Below are positions 1 to 9,531 of a DNA stretch of 64,000 nucleotides, in pieces. The notes beneath the pieces were generated by a model that saw only the letters and a list, made by a program, of their open reading frames with translations, did not search any database and was not told where the DNA came from. The stretch lies in contig CAYJMS010000001.1 of NCBI GenBank assembly GCA_964371615.1, positions 310,001-374,000 on the forward strand, in the 5' to 3' direction. The translations under genes were made by a program, and so were the position numbers. How positions within the stretch are numbered: position 1 is the first letter of the stretch; each line of letters begins with the position of its first letter. The stretch comes from SpSt-333 sp964371615. GTDB taxonomy: Bacteria > Bacteroidota > Ignavibacteria > UBA10030 > UBA8401.

Positions 1-114
1 TCCGGTAATCCGCAGTGCATAATTGTACAGCACATCCATGTGCGGAAGCGCCTGCTGTTCGAACTCCTTATGAAGAGGATTTTGCGGTACGACGGCTAAA
101 AAGAAGGGAATCAT
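1..114 (-). CDS. ECF-type RNA polymerase sigma factor, 5' fragment
   Basis: Only the first 38 codons lie in the window; the gene reads leftward off the edge. The translation from the ATG at 114 contains the segment PHMDVLYNYALRITG, which resembles region 2 of ECF (group 4) sigma factors, where the core-RNA-polymerase-binding helix begins. It is divergent from the transhydrogenase operon, with about 200 bp between them. The frame stays open upstream of 114, so an earlier alternative start cannot be excluded, but that extension looks unlike a sigma factor. The family call rests on a short stretch only. Confidence 0.72.
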   Translation of the reverse strand, partial: MIPFFLAVVPQNPLHKEFEQQALPHMDVLYNYALRITG

Positions 115-315
115 TCGGTATTTGCGATCCGCTTCCCTGTCCGGTAAAAATCTTACAGCATTAACAGCGGACAATGGGAGCAAGTTCCTGAAATCGTTGC
201 ACGGGTATTCCAAATAACTTACCAAAAAGAAGCGTGAGTTTCAAGAAAACTGACCTTGCTCGGTGAGCAAAGGATAAGTATATTAATCGATATTTACGAA
301 AACGAAGGAAAAAAC

Positions 316-1458
316 ATGCATATAACCATTCCAAAAGAAAATTCAAAAGTCGAAGCGCGCGTGTCGATGCTTCCGCAGAATGTTGAAAAATTGGTGAAGA
401 AAGGGGCCAAAGTGACGATCGAAGCAGGGCTCGGTGCGACCGTCGGCATTCCGGATGCAGCGTACAAGAAAGCCGGAGCAACAATTGAAAAGAACCGCAA
501 AAAGGTCCTTTCTTCCGGCGACATTGTACTTGGTTTACGCAAACCGGAACACAAAGAGGTCGCCCTGCTGAAAAAGGGGAGCATCCATATCAGCTATCTC
601 GATCCGTTTAACGAACAGAAACTGATCGGTGTGCTGGCACACCAGCATGTTTCTGCGATCTCCATGGAAATGATTCCCCGTTCCACCCGTGCACAGAAAA
701 TGGATGCACTGAGCTCGCAGGCGAGCTTGGCGGGATACGCATCGGTGATAGTGGCAGCGGATCATATTCAAAAAATCTTTCCGATGATGATGACGCCGGC
801 AGGAACGATCCAGCCGTCGAAAGTCTTCATTATCGGCGCCGGTGTTGCGGGGCTGCAGGCGATTGCCACTGCAAAACGGCTTGGCGCAAAGGTCGATGCG
901 TTTGATACACGGCCGGTGGCAAAGAACGACGTGATCTCGCTCGGCGCAAAATTTGTCGAAGTGGATCTCGGCGAAACGGGGCAGACCGCGCAGGGATACG
1001 CCAAGGCGCTGACGGAAGAACAGTTGAAAAAACAACGCGAAGTAATGAAACAGTATTGCACCCATGCGGATGTCGTCATTACCACGGCGCAGGTCTTCGG
1101 CCGTAAAGCGCCGATCATCGTTACAAAGGATATGGTCGAAGCAATGAGCCCGGGAAGCGTCATCGTCGATCTCGCGATCGATACCGGCGGCAATGTCGAG
1201 GGAGCGGTGAAGGGAAAAGTGGTCGTCAAAAACGGCGTCAAGATCGTCGGACTGACGAATATGCCAGCAAAAGTTGCCCTCAACGCCAGCCTCATGTATT
1301 CGAACAATCTTCTCAGCCTGCTCGAGGAATTCTGGTCGGCGGAAAAGAAAAAATTCGAACTGAAAATTGACGATGAGATTATTAAAAGCTGTCTTATTAC
1401 ACATCAAGGAGCGGTTGTCCATCCGACATTTGCTCCGTCGAAGGAGAAAAAATCATGA
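316..1458 (+). CDS. pntAA: NAD(P) transhydrogenase alpha subunit, NAD-binding part
   Basis: This is domain I of proton-translocating transhydrogenase, which binds NAD(H) on the cytoplasmic side and exchanges hydride with NADP(H) held by PntB. It is 380 aa from the ATG at 316, which follows a GAAGGAA ribosome-binding site; an upstream in-frame ATG at 256 lacks support. The N-terminal alanine-dehydrogenase-like half begins MHITIPKE, and a Rossmann motif GAGVAGLQA lies near residues 175-183, followed by the acidic FDTRP segment. The subunit is separate from its membrane part, the three-gene form seen in Rhodospirillum and many other bacteria, whereas E. coli has a fused PntA. Its stop overlaps the start of pntAB (ATGA), implying translational coupling. 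Confidence 0.95.
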   Translation: MHITIPKENSKVEARVSMLPQNVEKLVKKGAKVTIEAGLGATVGIPDAAYKKAGATIEKNRKKVLSSGDIVLGLRKPEHKEVALLKKGSIHISYLDPFNEQKLIGVLAHQHVSAISMEMIPRSTRAQKMDALSSQASLAGYASVIVAADHIQKIFPMMMTPAGTIQPSKVFIIGAGVAGLQAIATAKRLGAKVDAFDTRPVAKNDVISLGAKFVEVDLGETGQTAQGYAKALTEEQLKKQREVMKQYCTHADVVITTAQVFGRKAPIIVTKDMVEAMSPGSVIVDLAIDTGGNVEGAVKGKVVVKNGVKIVGLTNMPAKVALNASLMYSNNLLSLLEEFWSAEKKKFELKIDDEIIKSCLITHQGAVVHPTFAPSKEKKS

Positions 1459-1748
1459 CGTTAGAATTACTCGTCCCTTTACTTTTTATTTTCTTCCTCT
1501 CCGTTTTTCTCGGGAAAGAGGTGATCTCCAAAGTACCGTCCATTCTGCATACGCCGCTGATGTCGGGATCCAACGCGATCTCGGGCATCACGATCATCGG
1601 CGCGCTGGTGGCGGCGGGAGAAGGTCATACGACGCTCGGCACTATTCTCGGCGTCGGTGCAGTGATCTTTGCCATGATCAATGTCGTCGGCGGTTATCTC
1701 GTGACGAATCGAATGCTTGAAATGTTCAAGAAGAAGGAGGTAAAATAA
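1455..1748 (+). CDS. pntAB: NAD(P) transhydrogenase alpha subunit, membrane part
   Basis: A 97-aa protein with about three hydrophobic helices: a leucine-rich segment at residues 2-19, then a stretch containing SGITIIGALVAAGE and another containing AVIFAMINVVGGYLV. It corresponds to the small membrane half of the alpha subunit (domain II) that helps form the proton channel. The start overlaps the pntAA stop by four bases, and the TAA stop shares its last base with the pntB ATG. The size, position and helix pattern fit the split PntAA/PntAB/PntB arrangement. Confidence 0.93.
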   Translation: MTLELLVPLLFIFFLSVFLGKEVISKVPSILHTPLMSGSNAISGITIIGALVAAGEGHTTLGTILGVGAVIFAMINVVGGYLVTNRMLEMFKKKEVK

Positions 1749-3157
1749 TGAACCTCCTGGATTTCACCGCTGAAATGGTCTATTTGGTTGCCGCACTGCT
1801 GTTCGTTGTCGGACTGCAGCGTATGAGCAAACCGGCCACCGCCCGCAAAGGGAATCTGATGTCGTCATTCGGCATGTTGCTGGCAATCGTCGCCACTTTG
1901 GTACATTACGACGTCGTCGACTGGTCCTATATCGTCATCGGCATGGTAATCGGTTCTGCCACCGGAGTGTATCTGGCTCGCGTGGTGAAGATGACCGAGA
2001 TGCCGCAAATGGTGGCGCTGCTGAACGGATTCGGCGGCTTGGCAAGTCTGCTGGTCGGATTCGCCGAATACAACAAACAATTCGAAAACGTTATCGATCC
2101 GAATGTCATCCACTCATTCGATCTCTATACATCGACGACCATCATCCTGACGGTGCTGGTCGGTGCACTTACGTTCTCCGGCAGTTTGATCGCTTGGGCA
2201 AAACTGAAGGAAATCATGACCGGAAAACCGATTCTCTTTACCGGTCAGCAATTCGTGAATGCCGCAATCCTGATTGCCGCGGTAGTCGGCGGAACAATGT
2301 TTGCAATGAATCCCGCGGAAAGCTATTACATTTTTCTGGCGCTGATTCTTGTGGGATTGCTCCTTGGAGTGACCTCGGTGATCCCCATCGGCGGCGCAGA
2401 TATGCCGGTCGTGATTTCGCTGCTGAACAGTTATTCCGGTATTGCCGCAGCATTGGCCGGATTCGTGATCCAAAATAATGCGTTGATTATCACCGGATCG
2501 CTTGTCGGTGCCAGCGGATTGATTTTGACAAATATCATGTGTAAAGCAATGAACCGCTCTCTGGCAAACGTGCTCTTCAGCGGATTCGGCTCTGCACAGG
2601 TCAGCAGCGGTGCTGCACAAAAAGGTGAAGTAAAACCGGTGAACGTGGAAGACGCGGCGACTCTTCTGGAAGCGGCTGGTTCTGTCTGCATCGTGCCGGG
2701 ATACGGTCTTGCCGTTGCACAGGCGCAGCACGCCTGCCGTGAGTTGGGTGAGATTCTGGAGAAGAACGGTACGGAAGTGCGGTACGCGATTCACCCCGTG
2801 GCAGGACGCATGCCGGGACATATGAACGTGCTTCTGGCGGAAGCGAATGTCTCGTACGATCATCTCTATGAAATGGACGCGGTCAATCCGATCATCGAAA
2901 CGGTCGATATCTGCCTGGTCATTGGTGCGAACGATGTGGTTAATCCCGCCGCCCGTGAGGATCAGACATCGCCCATCTGGGGAATGCCGATCATCAATGT
3001 CGATAAATCCAAGACAGTGATCGTGATGAAACGCTCCATGGCGACAGGATTTGCCGGCATTGAAAATCCTCTCTTCTACAAACCGAATACACGGATGTTG
3101 TTCGGCGATGCGAAGAATGTATTGCAGGGTTTGGTGGCGGAGTTTAAGAAGTCGTAA
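1748..3157 (+). CDS. pntB: NAD(P) transhydrogenase beta subunit
   Basis: A 469-aa protein. Roughly the first 280 residues are a multi-helix membrane domain with the conserved segment GGADMPVVISLLNSYSG. The C-terminal ~180 residues form the cytoplasmic NADP(H)-binding domain III, recognised by VPGYGLAVAQAQ, by AGRMPGHMNVLLAEA and by GANDVVNPAA. Together with PntAA and PntAB it uses the proton motive force to reduce NADP+ with NADH. It is the last gene of a tightly overlapping three-gene operon and is followed by a bidirectional hairpin terminator. All expected motifs are present and the length is normal for the family. Confidence 0.96.
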   Translation: MNLLDFTAEMVYLVAALLFVVGLQRMSKPATARKGNLMSSFGMLLAIVATLVHYDVVDWSYIVIGMVIGSATGVYLARVVKMTEMPQMVALLNGFGGLASLLVGFAEYNKQFENVIDPNVIHSFDLYTSTTIILTVLVGALTFSGSLIAWAKLKEIMTGKPILFTGQQFVNAAILIAAVVGGTMFAMNPAESYYIFLALILVGLLLGVTSVIPIGGADMPVVISLLNSYSGIAAALAGFVIQNNALIITGSLVGASGLILTNIMCKAMNRSLANVLFSGFGSAQVSSGAAQKGEVKPVNVEDAATLLEAAGSVCIVPGYGLAVAQAQHACRELGEILEKNGTEVRYAIHPVAGRMPGHMNVLLAEANVSYDHLYEMDAVNPIIETVDICLVIGANDVVNPAAREDQTSPIWGMPIINVDKSKTVIVMKRSMATGFAGIENPLFYKPNTRMLFGDAKNVLQGLVAEFKKS

Positions 3158-3178
3158 GCAGTATTATTACAGCATATA

Positions 3179-3215
3179 AAAAATCCCACGCATCTGACAG
3201 ATGCGTGGGATTTTT
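3179..3215. terminator. Bidirectional intrinsic terminator
   Basis: A perfect inverted repeat (14-bp arms 3184-3196 region and 3198-3211) is flanked by an A-run on the left and a T-run on the right. It can therefore end both the pntB transcript (+) and the converging S9 peptidase transcript (-). Confidence 0.85.
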
Positions 3216-3238
3216 ATTGATGCGTTTGATTTTGTTTT

Positions 3239-5917
3239 CTACTTCAGCACTGTCGTCATTGTACCGCCGCCCATAGCCGCAGGCAATGTCGATTCGCTTT
3301 TGATTACAACACGATCGGCTGTCGAGATCCATACTATCGTACTGCTCCCGTCGCTTTCGGCAGGAACAATCTCGATCTTGAATGCATCGACCGCGCCGGT
3401 CGCCATTGTGACTTTCTCCGTACCTCGATACGTCACGTGATAGTCTTTCGCTTTCCCGCTCATCGCAGCGAATTTTTTAACGGATGCGGAATATCCTTCG
3501 GCGAACGGCAGCGTCGCGATCATCGCATCGGACGAGGAGGCATCCGACAGGACCGGCCCGTCGAGTTTCGCATTCACCGGCATTGTCTGTGCGCCCATTT
3601 CTATTTTTCCTTCGACCGAAGTCGGGGAGAAGGTGAATGAAAGTTTTGCCGGTCCCTGGACCACGTTCCGGCTCATCGGCAGCAACGTTGCCGCATCATA
3701 ATCGACCACATCAGTGCCCGATCCCATTGCGCCGCTCATTTCTTCGGTGACGCGGATGATCTTTTTTCCTTCAGCATCCATTGCCGCAACGGTTCGTTTC
3801 AGCGAGACGTTCATCTCGTTTCCCCGCATCATGATTTTTGTGTCGTACGAAAACGTGCCCGTCTTGAGCAGTGCGGGATTGAACGGCGGCATCATTTCAC
3901 CGACCGGTTCTTTTTTCGATGCTTCGGGCATCGTCACTGTCTTTACATCGACAGTAATCGCTTCCAGTTTCTTTTGAATATCTTCGGGAACATCCTCTTG
4001 AATTCGCCCGCCGAGATGCTTGGCAAAGAATTTCTCCATCGCGACGGTCATGGCAAGGCGGTTTTCCCTTCCTGCAAAACCGTGGCCCTCATCCGGTGCC
4101 ACCATATATTCTACCGCATAGCCGAGATCACGCATGGCGACGACAATCTGATCGGATTCCGCTTTTTTGACGCGGGGATCGTTCGCACCTTGCACGACAT
4201 ACAATGGTTTCTTGATCTCTTTTGCCGAATTCAACGGGGATTGTTTCTCGAGCATTGCCAATTCTTCCGGTTTCTCCATATCGCCGACACGAATGGCAAA
4301 CATCTTTTTCAGCGGAGCCCAATACGGCGGGATTGAGTTCAGCAAGGTAATAATGTTCGACGGTCCGACGATGCTGAATCCTGCCGCGTACAAATCGGGC
4401 GTAAATGCCAGACCCGCCAGCGTCGCGTAACCGCCGTACGAACCGCCGCTGATCGCTACGCGTTTCGGATCTGCAATGCCTTCCTTGATCAGGTATTCGA
4501 CGCCGTCGGAAATATCATGCTGCATGGCGCCGGTGCCCCATTCCTTGTTGCCGGCGTTCAGGAATTTCTTTCCGTATCCCGTTGAACCGCGGAAGTTCGG
4601 CTGCAATACTGCGTAGCCGCGGTTGGCGAAAAATTGCGCATAGGGATTGTATCCCCAGACATCACGTGACCACGGGCCGCCATGGATAAACATGATGACG
4701 GGAAGATTCTTTGCTTCGACCCCTTTCGGAATCGTGAGATATGCGGGAATCGTCATTCCGTCGCGGCTTTTGTATCGCACAGGTTTCATCGGCGCGAGAT
4801 GTTCGCTCGGCAGGTTTGGCCGTGATTTGTATACCAGTTTTGCTTTGCCATTTTTCGTGTTATACAGATATCGTGAACCGGGATCCACATCGCTCGTTAC
4901 AATGACCATCCAAAGAGACTCGTCGGCGGTCATATTTGCAATGTCCACTTCGCCCTGAGGAAGGGCCTTTTTCATCTTTTTGAAATCCGATTCGAATTTT
5001 TTATCCTTAAAATAGATACGAACACGGTCTCCCAGATAGGTAGTTGCCAGAAGTTTGTCGGTTTTGTCTGAAAATATCGCGCCGCTGAAATCCACTTCGT
5101 CCAGAGGATCCTTTTCAATCACCGTGGATTTCAATGTCTTCAGATCGAGCAATTCGAACTGCTGTTTGTCCACATTTCCTTTATTGGTCGTGATGTACAC
5201 TTTCTTGTCGTCGGGAGTAAACCGAAGCGTGTTAAACGATTCATCTGATGTTGTGGTATAGATCGGAACGAGTGCATCCTTCTCAACCGAGAGCAATTCC
5301 ATCCCTCCGTCGGGCGTTTGCCGCATGCCGAGACGGACATTCCCTTTATTGTCGATGTCCCATCCCAAAACATTATCGTTGTTCTCCCTCAGTAGTGTTC
5401 GTTCGCCTGTTTTCAGATTTAACAGGTATACATCGTGCAGTTCCGGTTTCCGGTCATTCAGGCCGATCACGATTTCGTTCGGCGTCTGTTTCGGCACGGC
5501 GTAAATGTATGCCCGTACTTTCTCCATGGGTGTCAGGTCTTTTGCCGGGGGAACGGGATCGCCTTTTTCGGCAGGATTGATGGCGTAAATCCGGAAGTTT
5601 TCATCACCGCCTTTATCCTGAACAAAAAGAATGTACTTCCCGTCGCGTGACCAAAAATAGGATGCAACAGGACGCTTGGTGTCGTTGGTCATTGGGCGCG
5701 CCTTGTCGAATGATTCGTCTTTCCCTTTTACCCAGATGTTGCGCACACCGTTAAACGGTTTGACGAACGAAATATATTTTCCGTCCGGTGAAATTTGCGC
5801 TCCCGATATCTCCGGATCGCCAAAGAAGAGATCACGGTCGATAATCGGCGGCAGCTGCGAAAAGCTGTATTGCCCGACGATCACTACAATCATAAGCAGT
5901 AAGGTAATTCTCATCAT
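3239..5917 (-). CDS. Exported S9 prolyl-oligopeptidase-family peptidase with C-terminal DUF3108-like domain
   Basis: An 892-aa protein from the ATG at 5917, which follows GGAG and begins MMRITLLLMIVVIVGQ, a signal peptide. Residues ~30-390 are a beta-propeller of the S9 type. Residues ~400-650 are an alpha/beta-hydrolase domain with catalytic Ser493 in GGSYGGY, Asp580 in GANDPR and His612 in DEGHGF. Such enzymes cleave short peptides, often acting as dipeptidyl or acylaminoacyl peptidases. The last ~230 residues are not part of the usual peptidase; they look like a DUF3108-type beta-rich domain (for example DVVDYDAATLLPM). The gene is monocistronic, converges on pntB and diverges from the GHL10 gene. 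The peptidase call is firm; the tail assignment is tentative. Confidence 0.93.
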   Translation of the reverse strand: MMRITLLLMIVVIVGQYSFSQLPPIIDRDLFFGDPEISGAQISPDGKYISFVKPFNGVRNIWVKGKDESFDKARPMTNDTKRPVASYFWSRDGKYILFVQDKGGDENFRIYAINPAEKGDPVPPAKDLTPMEKVRAYIYAVPKQTPNEIVIGLNDRKPELHDVYLLNLKTGERTLLRENNDNVLGWDIDNKGNVRLGMRQTPDGGMELLSVEKDALVPIYTTTSDESFNTLRFTPDDKKVYITTNKGNVDKQQFELLDLKTLKSTVIEKDPLDEVDFSGAIFSDKTDKLLATTYLGDRVRIYFKDKKFESDFKKMKKALPQGEVDIANMTADESLWMVIVTSDVDPGSRYLYNTKNGKAKLVYKSRPNLPSEHLAPMKPVRYKSRDGMTIPAYLTIPKGVEAKNLPVIMFIHGGPWSRDVWGYNPYAQFFANRGYAVLQPNFRGSTGYGKKFLNAGNKEWGTGAMQHDISDGVEYLIKEGIADPKRVAISGGSYGGYATLAGLAFTPDLYAAGFSIVGPSNIITLLNSIPPYWAPLKKMFAIRVGDMEKPEELAMLEKQSPLNSAKEIKKPLYVVQGANDPRVKKAESDQIVVAMRDLGYAVEYMVAPDEGHGFAGRENRLAMTVAMEKFFAKHLGGRIQEDVPEDIQKKLEAITVDVKTVTMPEASKKEPVGEMMPPFNPALLKTGTFSYDTKIMMRGNEMNVSLKRTVAAMDAEGKKIIRVTEEMSGAMGSGTDVVDYDAATLLPMSRNVVQGPAKLSFTFSPTSVEGKIEMGAQTMPVNAKLDGPVLSDASSSDAMIATLPFAEGYSASVKKFAAMSGKAKDYHVTYRGTEKVTMATGAVDAFKIEIVPAESDGSSTIVWISTADRVVIKSESTLPAAMGGGTMTTVLK

Positions 5918-6046
5918 ATGTGCTCCGTATTTGTTTTGAATTGGATGGAATGAGTGGTACATTATGGCTGAAAATACCAAAAGTTTTATTATAAAAGAGA
6001 AGTTTTTTCATTCATCTGCTCGCAGGAAATCATTCGGAGGCAACAT

Positions 6047-7630
6047 ATGAAAAGATTCAATTCAACCGTGATTTTATTGGTCATTATATCGATATCCATT
6101 GTTGGCTGCGGGGGTGGTGCGGCAGTACCGGCGGCAGGAGAACTGACGTTACCGCGGGCGGAAAGAGAATTTCGGGGAGTCTGGGTGGCAACTGTCGGCA
6201 ATATCGATTGGCCCAGCAAACCGGGGCTGACGACCGAAGAACAGCAGCGCGAAGCGCTGGCAATTCTCGACACCGTGGCTGCGTTGAATATGAATGCTGT
6301 GGTGTTTCAGGTTCGTCCGCATTGCGACGCACTGTATAAGAGCGATCTGGAACCATGGTCCTATTATCTGACGGGAGAACAAGGAAAAGCCCCGGAACCG
6401 TTTTATGATCCACTTGAATTCTGGGTGACGGAAGCGCACAAGAGGGGAATTGAACTGCACGCGTGGTTCAATCCGTACCGCGCACACCTGTCGCGCGGAA
6501 GCGACCCGACGGAGACATCTATTGCAGTACGTCGTCCGGATTTGGCAAAGAAAATCAGCGACCGGATGTACTGGCTCGATCCGTCAAAGAAAGAAGTGCA
6601 GGACATTTCCTATAACGTGGTCATGGATGTGGTTCGCCGCTATGATGTGGACGGAATTCATTTTGACGACTATTTCTATCCATATGGCGACGGCAATTTT
6701 CCGGATGACGACAGTTGGGAAGAGTACACCAAAACCGGCGGGACGTTGACACGCGAAGATTGGCGGCGGGCGAGCGTCAACACTTTTATTGAGCGGGTGT
6801 ATAAAGGAATAAAAGCGGAAAAGAAGTATGTCAAGTTCGGTCTCAGCCCGTTCGGCATCTGGCGTCCGGGATTTCCTTCCAGCATTGCGGGATACGATCA
6901 GTACGCCCGGCTGTATGCCGATGCAAAATTGTGGCTGAACAAAGGGTGGATCGATTATTGGACGCCGCAATTGTACTGGCCGGTGAATCAGATTCCGCAA
7001 AGTTTTCCGGTGCTGCTCGGATGGTGGGTGCAGGAAAATACGTATAACCGGAACCTCTGGCCGGGTATGATCATCAATCGTCCGCGCGACGAAAAGACCG
7101 CGGATGAAATTTTCAATCAAATCATGATTGCCCGCGGTTTTGTCCCAAACGGACCGGGACATGTTCATTTCAGCATGAAGGCATTCATGAGAGATAGTTC
7201 GATCATGAACGCCGCACTGCTGACGGGGCCGTATCAAAAGCAGGCGCTCGTTCCGCCGTCTCCGTGGCTGGACAATGTTGTTCCGGCGGCACCGGCGGTC
7301 GATCTTGAAACTACCGACGACGCCGTTCAATTGACGTGGACATCGCAAGAGCTCGATGTGTTCCGCAACGCCGTGTATTTTCAGTATAATATGCAGTGGC
7401 AGTATATGCTGCTGCCGAAGAATGTTTCGACCTATTCCATTCCACTGACGCGCACGGTGCAACTCCCGCGGACACGCAACGATTCGGATATTGTCCGCAC
7501 ACGAACCGATACGTTGATGAATGTCGCCGTCTCTGTCGTGGACAGGACGGGAAACGAGAGCGTGTTCCGCATTCTTCCGGTAACGGCGCCGGCGGATTCT
7601 CTTTCATCGACAACGGGAGTAACTGAATGA
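6047..7630 (+). CDS. GHL10-family (DUF187) glycoside-hydrolase-like lipoprotein
   Basis: A 527-aa protein with a lipoprotein signal: a hydrophobic stretch ends in SIVGC, with the lipidated cysteine at residue 21. From about residue 38 the FRGVWVATVGNIDWPS segment opens a TIM-barrel domain typical of the GHL10/YngK family, with AWFNPYRA and DVDGIHFDDYFYPY carrying acidic residues at expected strand ends. The family is thought to act on glycans, possibly peptidoglycan, but substrates are poorly known. The last ~110 residues look like a fibronectin-type beta domain. A GGAGG ribosome-binding site precedes the ATG, and the stop overlaps the start of the next gene (ATGA), so both are probably co-expressed. 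Confidence 0.9.
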   Translation: MKRFNSTVILLVIISISIVGCGGGAAVPAAGELTLPRAEREFRGVWVATVGNIDWPSKPGLTTEEQQREALAILDTVAALNMNAVVFQVRPHCDALYKSDLEPWSYYLTGEQGKAPEPFYDPLEFWVTEAHKRGIELHAWFNPYRAHLSRGSDPTETSIAVRRPDLAKKISDRMYWLDPSKKEVQDISYNVVMDVVRRYDVDGIHFDDYFYPYGDGNFPDDDSWEEYTKTGGTLTREDWRRASVNTFIERVYKGIKAEKKYVKFGLSPFGIWRPGFPSSIAGYDQYARLYADAKLWLNKGWIDYWTPQLYWPVNQIPQSFPVLLGWWVQENTYNRNLWPGMIINRPRDEKTADEIFNQIMIARGFVPNGPGHVHFSMKAFMRDSSIMNAALLTGPYQKQALVPPSPWLDNVVPAAPAVDLETTDDAVQLTWTSQELDVFRNAVYFQYNMQWQYMLLPKNVSTYSIPLTRTVQLPRTRNDSDIVRTRTDTLMNVAVSVVDRTGNESVFRILPVTAPADSLSSTTGVTE

Positions 7631-9264
7631 GGCTGTCTGTTCTTCTGATGCTGCTGGTCTTGCCAGCAGCATCGCAAACGTATTATTCAAATCCGACATC
7701 CATTCACTTTGATACTACCGTCACGACGGTGACGGACAGCGCCGCTCTCTGGCTGGTGAACAAGACCGGCAGCGGTGTGTATGTGTACGATGTGAATATC
7801 TACAGCGATGCCTTTGCTGTCGGCGACACCTCCTTTTTTATTCAGGACAACGACAGCGTCCGGACATGGATTCGATTCTCATCCGTACACAATCTTACGT
7901 ATGATGGATTTGCATTCGTTGAGACAAATCTGAAAACCGGCAGTGTTGTCGTCCCGCTGCACGGAACAAAAAAATATGCCGAGGCACTCTATGTAACGAC
8001 ACAGGGGAAATCCGGCGAAGACCTGAAGACGGCGCTCAACACAATCACCAAACTTGGGCATGTTTCGTTGGGATACGATGTAGCACGGGATAGAATGTAC
8101 GGCAATATCGATAATATTGGCGGACAAGTAGAGTGCGTTTATACCGGACGCGTGGCGACATTCAATACACGGGCGGGAGCGACATCGAACAACTTCAATT
8201 GCGAGCATACCTGGCCCCAGAGTAAATTTTCCGAAGCCGATCCAATGAAGGCAGATATTCATCACCTGTTTCCCACAGATGTATCGGCAAACAGCAAAAG
8301 AAGCAACTATCCGTTCGGCGCGGTTGTAACGGCATCGTGGAATGTCGGCGGATCCAAATACGGAACTGCAACAGGCGGCCAGACGGTGTTCGAGCCGCGG
8401 GATGCGCATAAGGGAGATTTGGCAAGATCAATGTTCTATTTTATCACCAGGTATCCCACAAATTACGGTGCTTTTTGGAATGATGCCGGCGTGCCGCAGG
8501 AGACGTTCTTCCGGGAATGGAATAAGAAATATCCTCCCACACAGCAATCAAAAGCCCGGAATGACGGCATACAACTCTATCAGGGAAACAGAAATCCCTT
8601 TGTCGACCACCCGGAATTCGTCGATCGCATCAATAACTTCACCGGCACAGCGACCGTCGTGACGTCGGCGAATCTTGTTGCTTCGCCGATGGTGCTCGAC
8701 TGCGGGGAGATATTCAGCGTCAGCGATCCGAACAAAAAACTGGTGCTTGCAAACACGGGAGAGAAAGCGTTGTCAATCACTTCGATCGTGATGTCCGATA
8801 ATGAATTCACTTTGACCGATACTATTACGTTTCTGGCGCCGAAAGAATACCGCACCGTCAACGTCAGGATCAACGGCAGTATCGACTCTTCGACGATGAC
8901 GGTGAATTACACGGACGGCACCGCAAAGCAATTGGTGATTGTGCTGAGCGGGTGGATCGTCAATTCCGTTGAGCCCGATGGCCTTACGCCGCACGGGTTC
9001 GTGCTGAAACAGAATTATCCGAATCCGTTCAATCCCGTTACGACGATTTCGTTTACGATTCCTGCCGGCTTGAATGAGAATATCACGACGCTGAAAGTGT
9101 ACGATGTTCTGGGAAGGGAAGCGGCGGAATTGGTCAACGGGAGATTGCTGCCCGGTGAACATTCGGTGAGCTTCGACGGATCTGCGCTGGCAGGAGGTGT
9201 GTATCTCTACCGTCTTACGTACGGCGCATTTGCCCAAACAGAGAAAATGGTTTTACAGAAATAA
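7627..9264 (+). CDS. Secreted endonuclease I-family nuclease with T9SS sorting domain
   Basis: A 545-aa protein with signal peptide MRLSVLLMLLVLPAAS. Residues ~115-330 match the endonuclease I (bacterial extracellular nuclease) family: His194 in CEHTWPQS and His212-His213 in DIHHLFP are the expected metal/catalytic region. A middle beta domain (~345-440) resembles an ASPM/HYDIN-like immunoglobulin fold. The C-terminus carries the T9SS type A sorting domain starting with NYPNPFNP at residue 463 and ending MVLQK. It likely degrades extracellular DNA or RNA after export and surface anchoring. The start overlaps the GHL10 lipoprotein stop. Confidence 0.93.
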   Translation: MRLSVLLMLLVLPAASQTYYSNPTSIHFDTTVTTVTDSAALWLVNKTGSGVYVYDVNIYSDAFAVGDTSFFIQDNDSVRTWIRFSSVHNLTYDGFAFVETNLKTGSVVVPLHGTKKYAEALYVTTQGKSGEDLKTALNTITKLGHVSLGYDVARDRMYGNIDNIGGQVECVYTGRVATFNTRAGATSNNFNCEHTWPQSKFSEADPMKADIHHLFPTDVSANSKRSNYPFGAVVTASWNVGGSKYGTATGGQTVFEPRDAHKGDLARSMFYFITRYPTNYGAFWNDAGVPQETFFREWNKKYPPTQQSKARNDGIQLYQGNRNPFVDHPEFVDRINNFTGTATVVTSANLVASPMVLDCGEIFSVSDPNKKLVLANTGEKALSITSIVMSDNEFTLTDTITFLAPKEYRTVNVRINGSIDSSTMTVNYTDGTAKQLVIVLSGWIVNSVEPDGLTPHGFVLKQNYPNPFNPVTTISFTIPAGLNENITTLKVYDVLGREAAELVNGRLLPGEHSVSFDGSALAGGVYLYRLTYGAFAQTEKMVLQK

Positions 9265-9278
9265 ATTATATTTCTCTT

Positions 9279-9307
9279 CTCGTTCCCAACATTTCGTTGG
9301 GAACGAG
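9279..9307. repeat. GTTCCCAAC-type palindrome, copy 1
   Basis: Perfect 12-bp inverted repeat (9279-9290 and 9296-9307) with a 5-nt loop, located just after the nuclease gene. Near-identical cores recur at 10816-10840 and 10904-10928, so this is a small intergenic repeat family rather than a chance hairpin. Confidence 0.85.
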
Positions 9308-9313
9308 AGCAAA

Positions 9314-9443
9314 CGATGTCTGACGGTGCTTTTCACCATCTGACATCTCATAATGCTGCATGGGAAACGTCAGACATTGAACAGCGATGTCAGACGTTCT
9401 CTTACAGCTATCGATGTCTGACGTTGCTTCTCCACGTCTGACA
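9314..9443. repeat. TGTCTGAC-rich intergenic repeat, copy A
   Basis: A stretch built of alternating GTCTGAC and GTCAGAC words. A 51-nt core (9355-9405) is identical to 11023-11073, and similarity continues on both sides for about 100 nt in total. It carries no open frame. It sits upstream of the AT-rich lipoprotein gene, and copy B lies downstream of that gene in the same orientation. Confidence 0.88.
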
Positions 9444-9459
9444 TCTCATACAAAAAAGC

Positions 9460-9492
9460 AGACTTGTCAAATCTTCCAGATTTGACAAGTCT
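9460..9492. repeat. Perfect 15-bp inverted repeat with TCC loop
   Basis: Arms 9460-9474 and 9478-9492 pair perfectly around a 3-nt loop. It has A-runs before it and a modest T-rich tail after it, so it could terminate the nuclease transcript or act as a REP-like element. It lies 40 bp upstream of the start of the next gene. Confidence 0.8.
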
Positions 9493-9531
9493 TATTATGT
9501 TCAGATGGTACCATTTACAGAACGCCAGATA

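Noticed and set aside
535..1422. Long open frame on the minus strand across pntAA
   Set aside because: It lies wholly antisense to a clear transhydrogenase gene and its translation has a Cys/His/Arg-rich composition typical of shadow frames.
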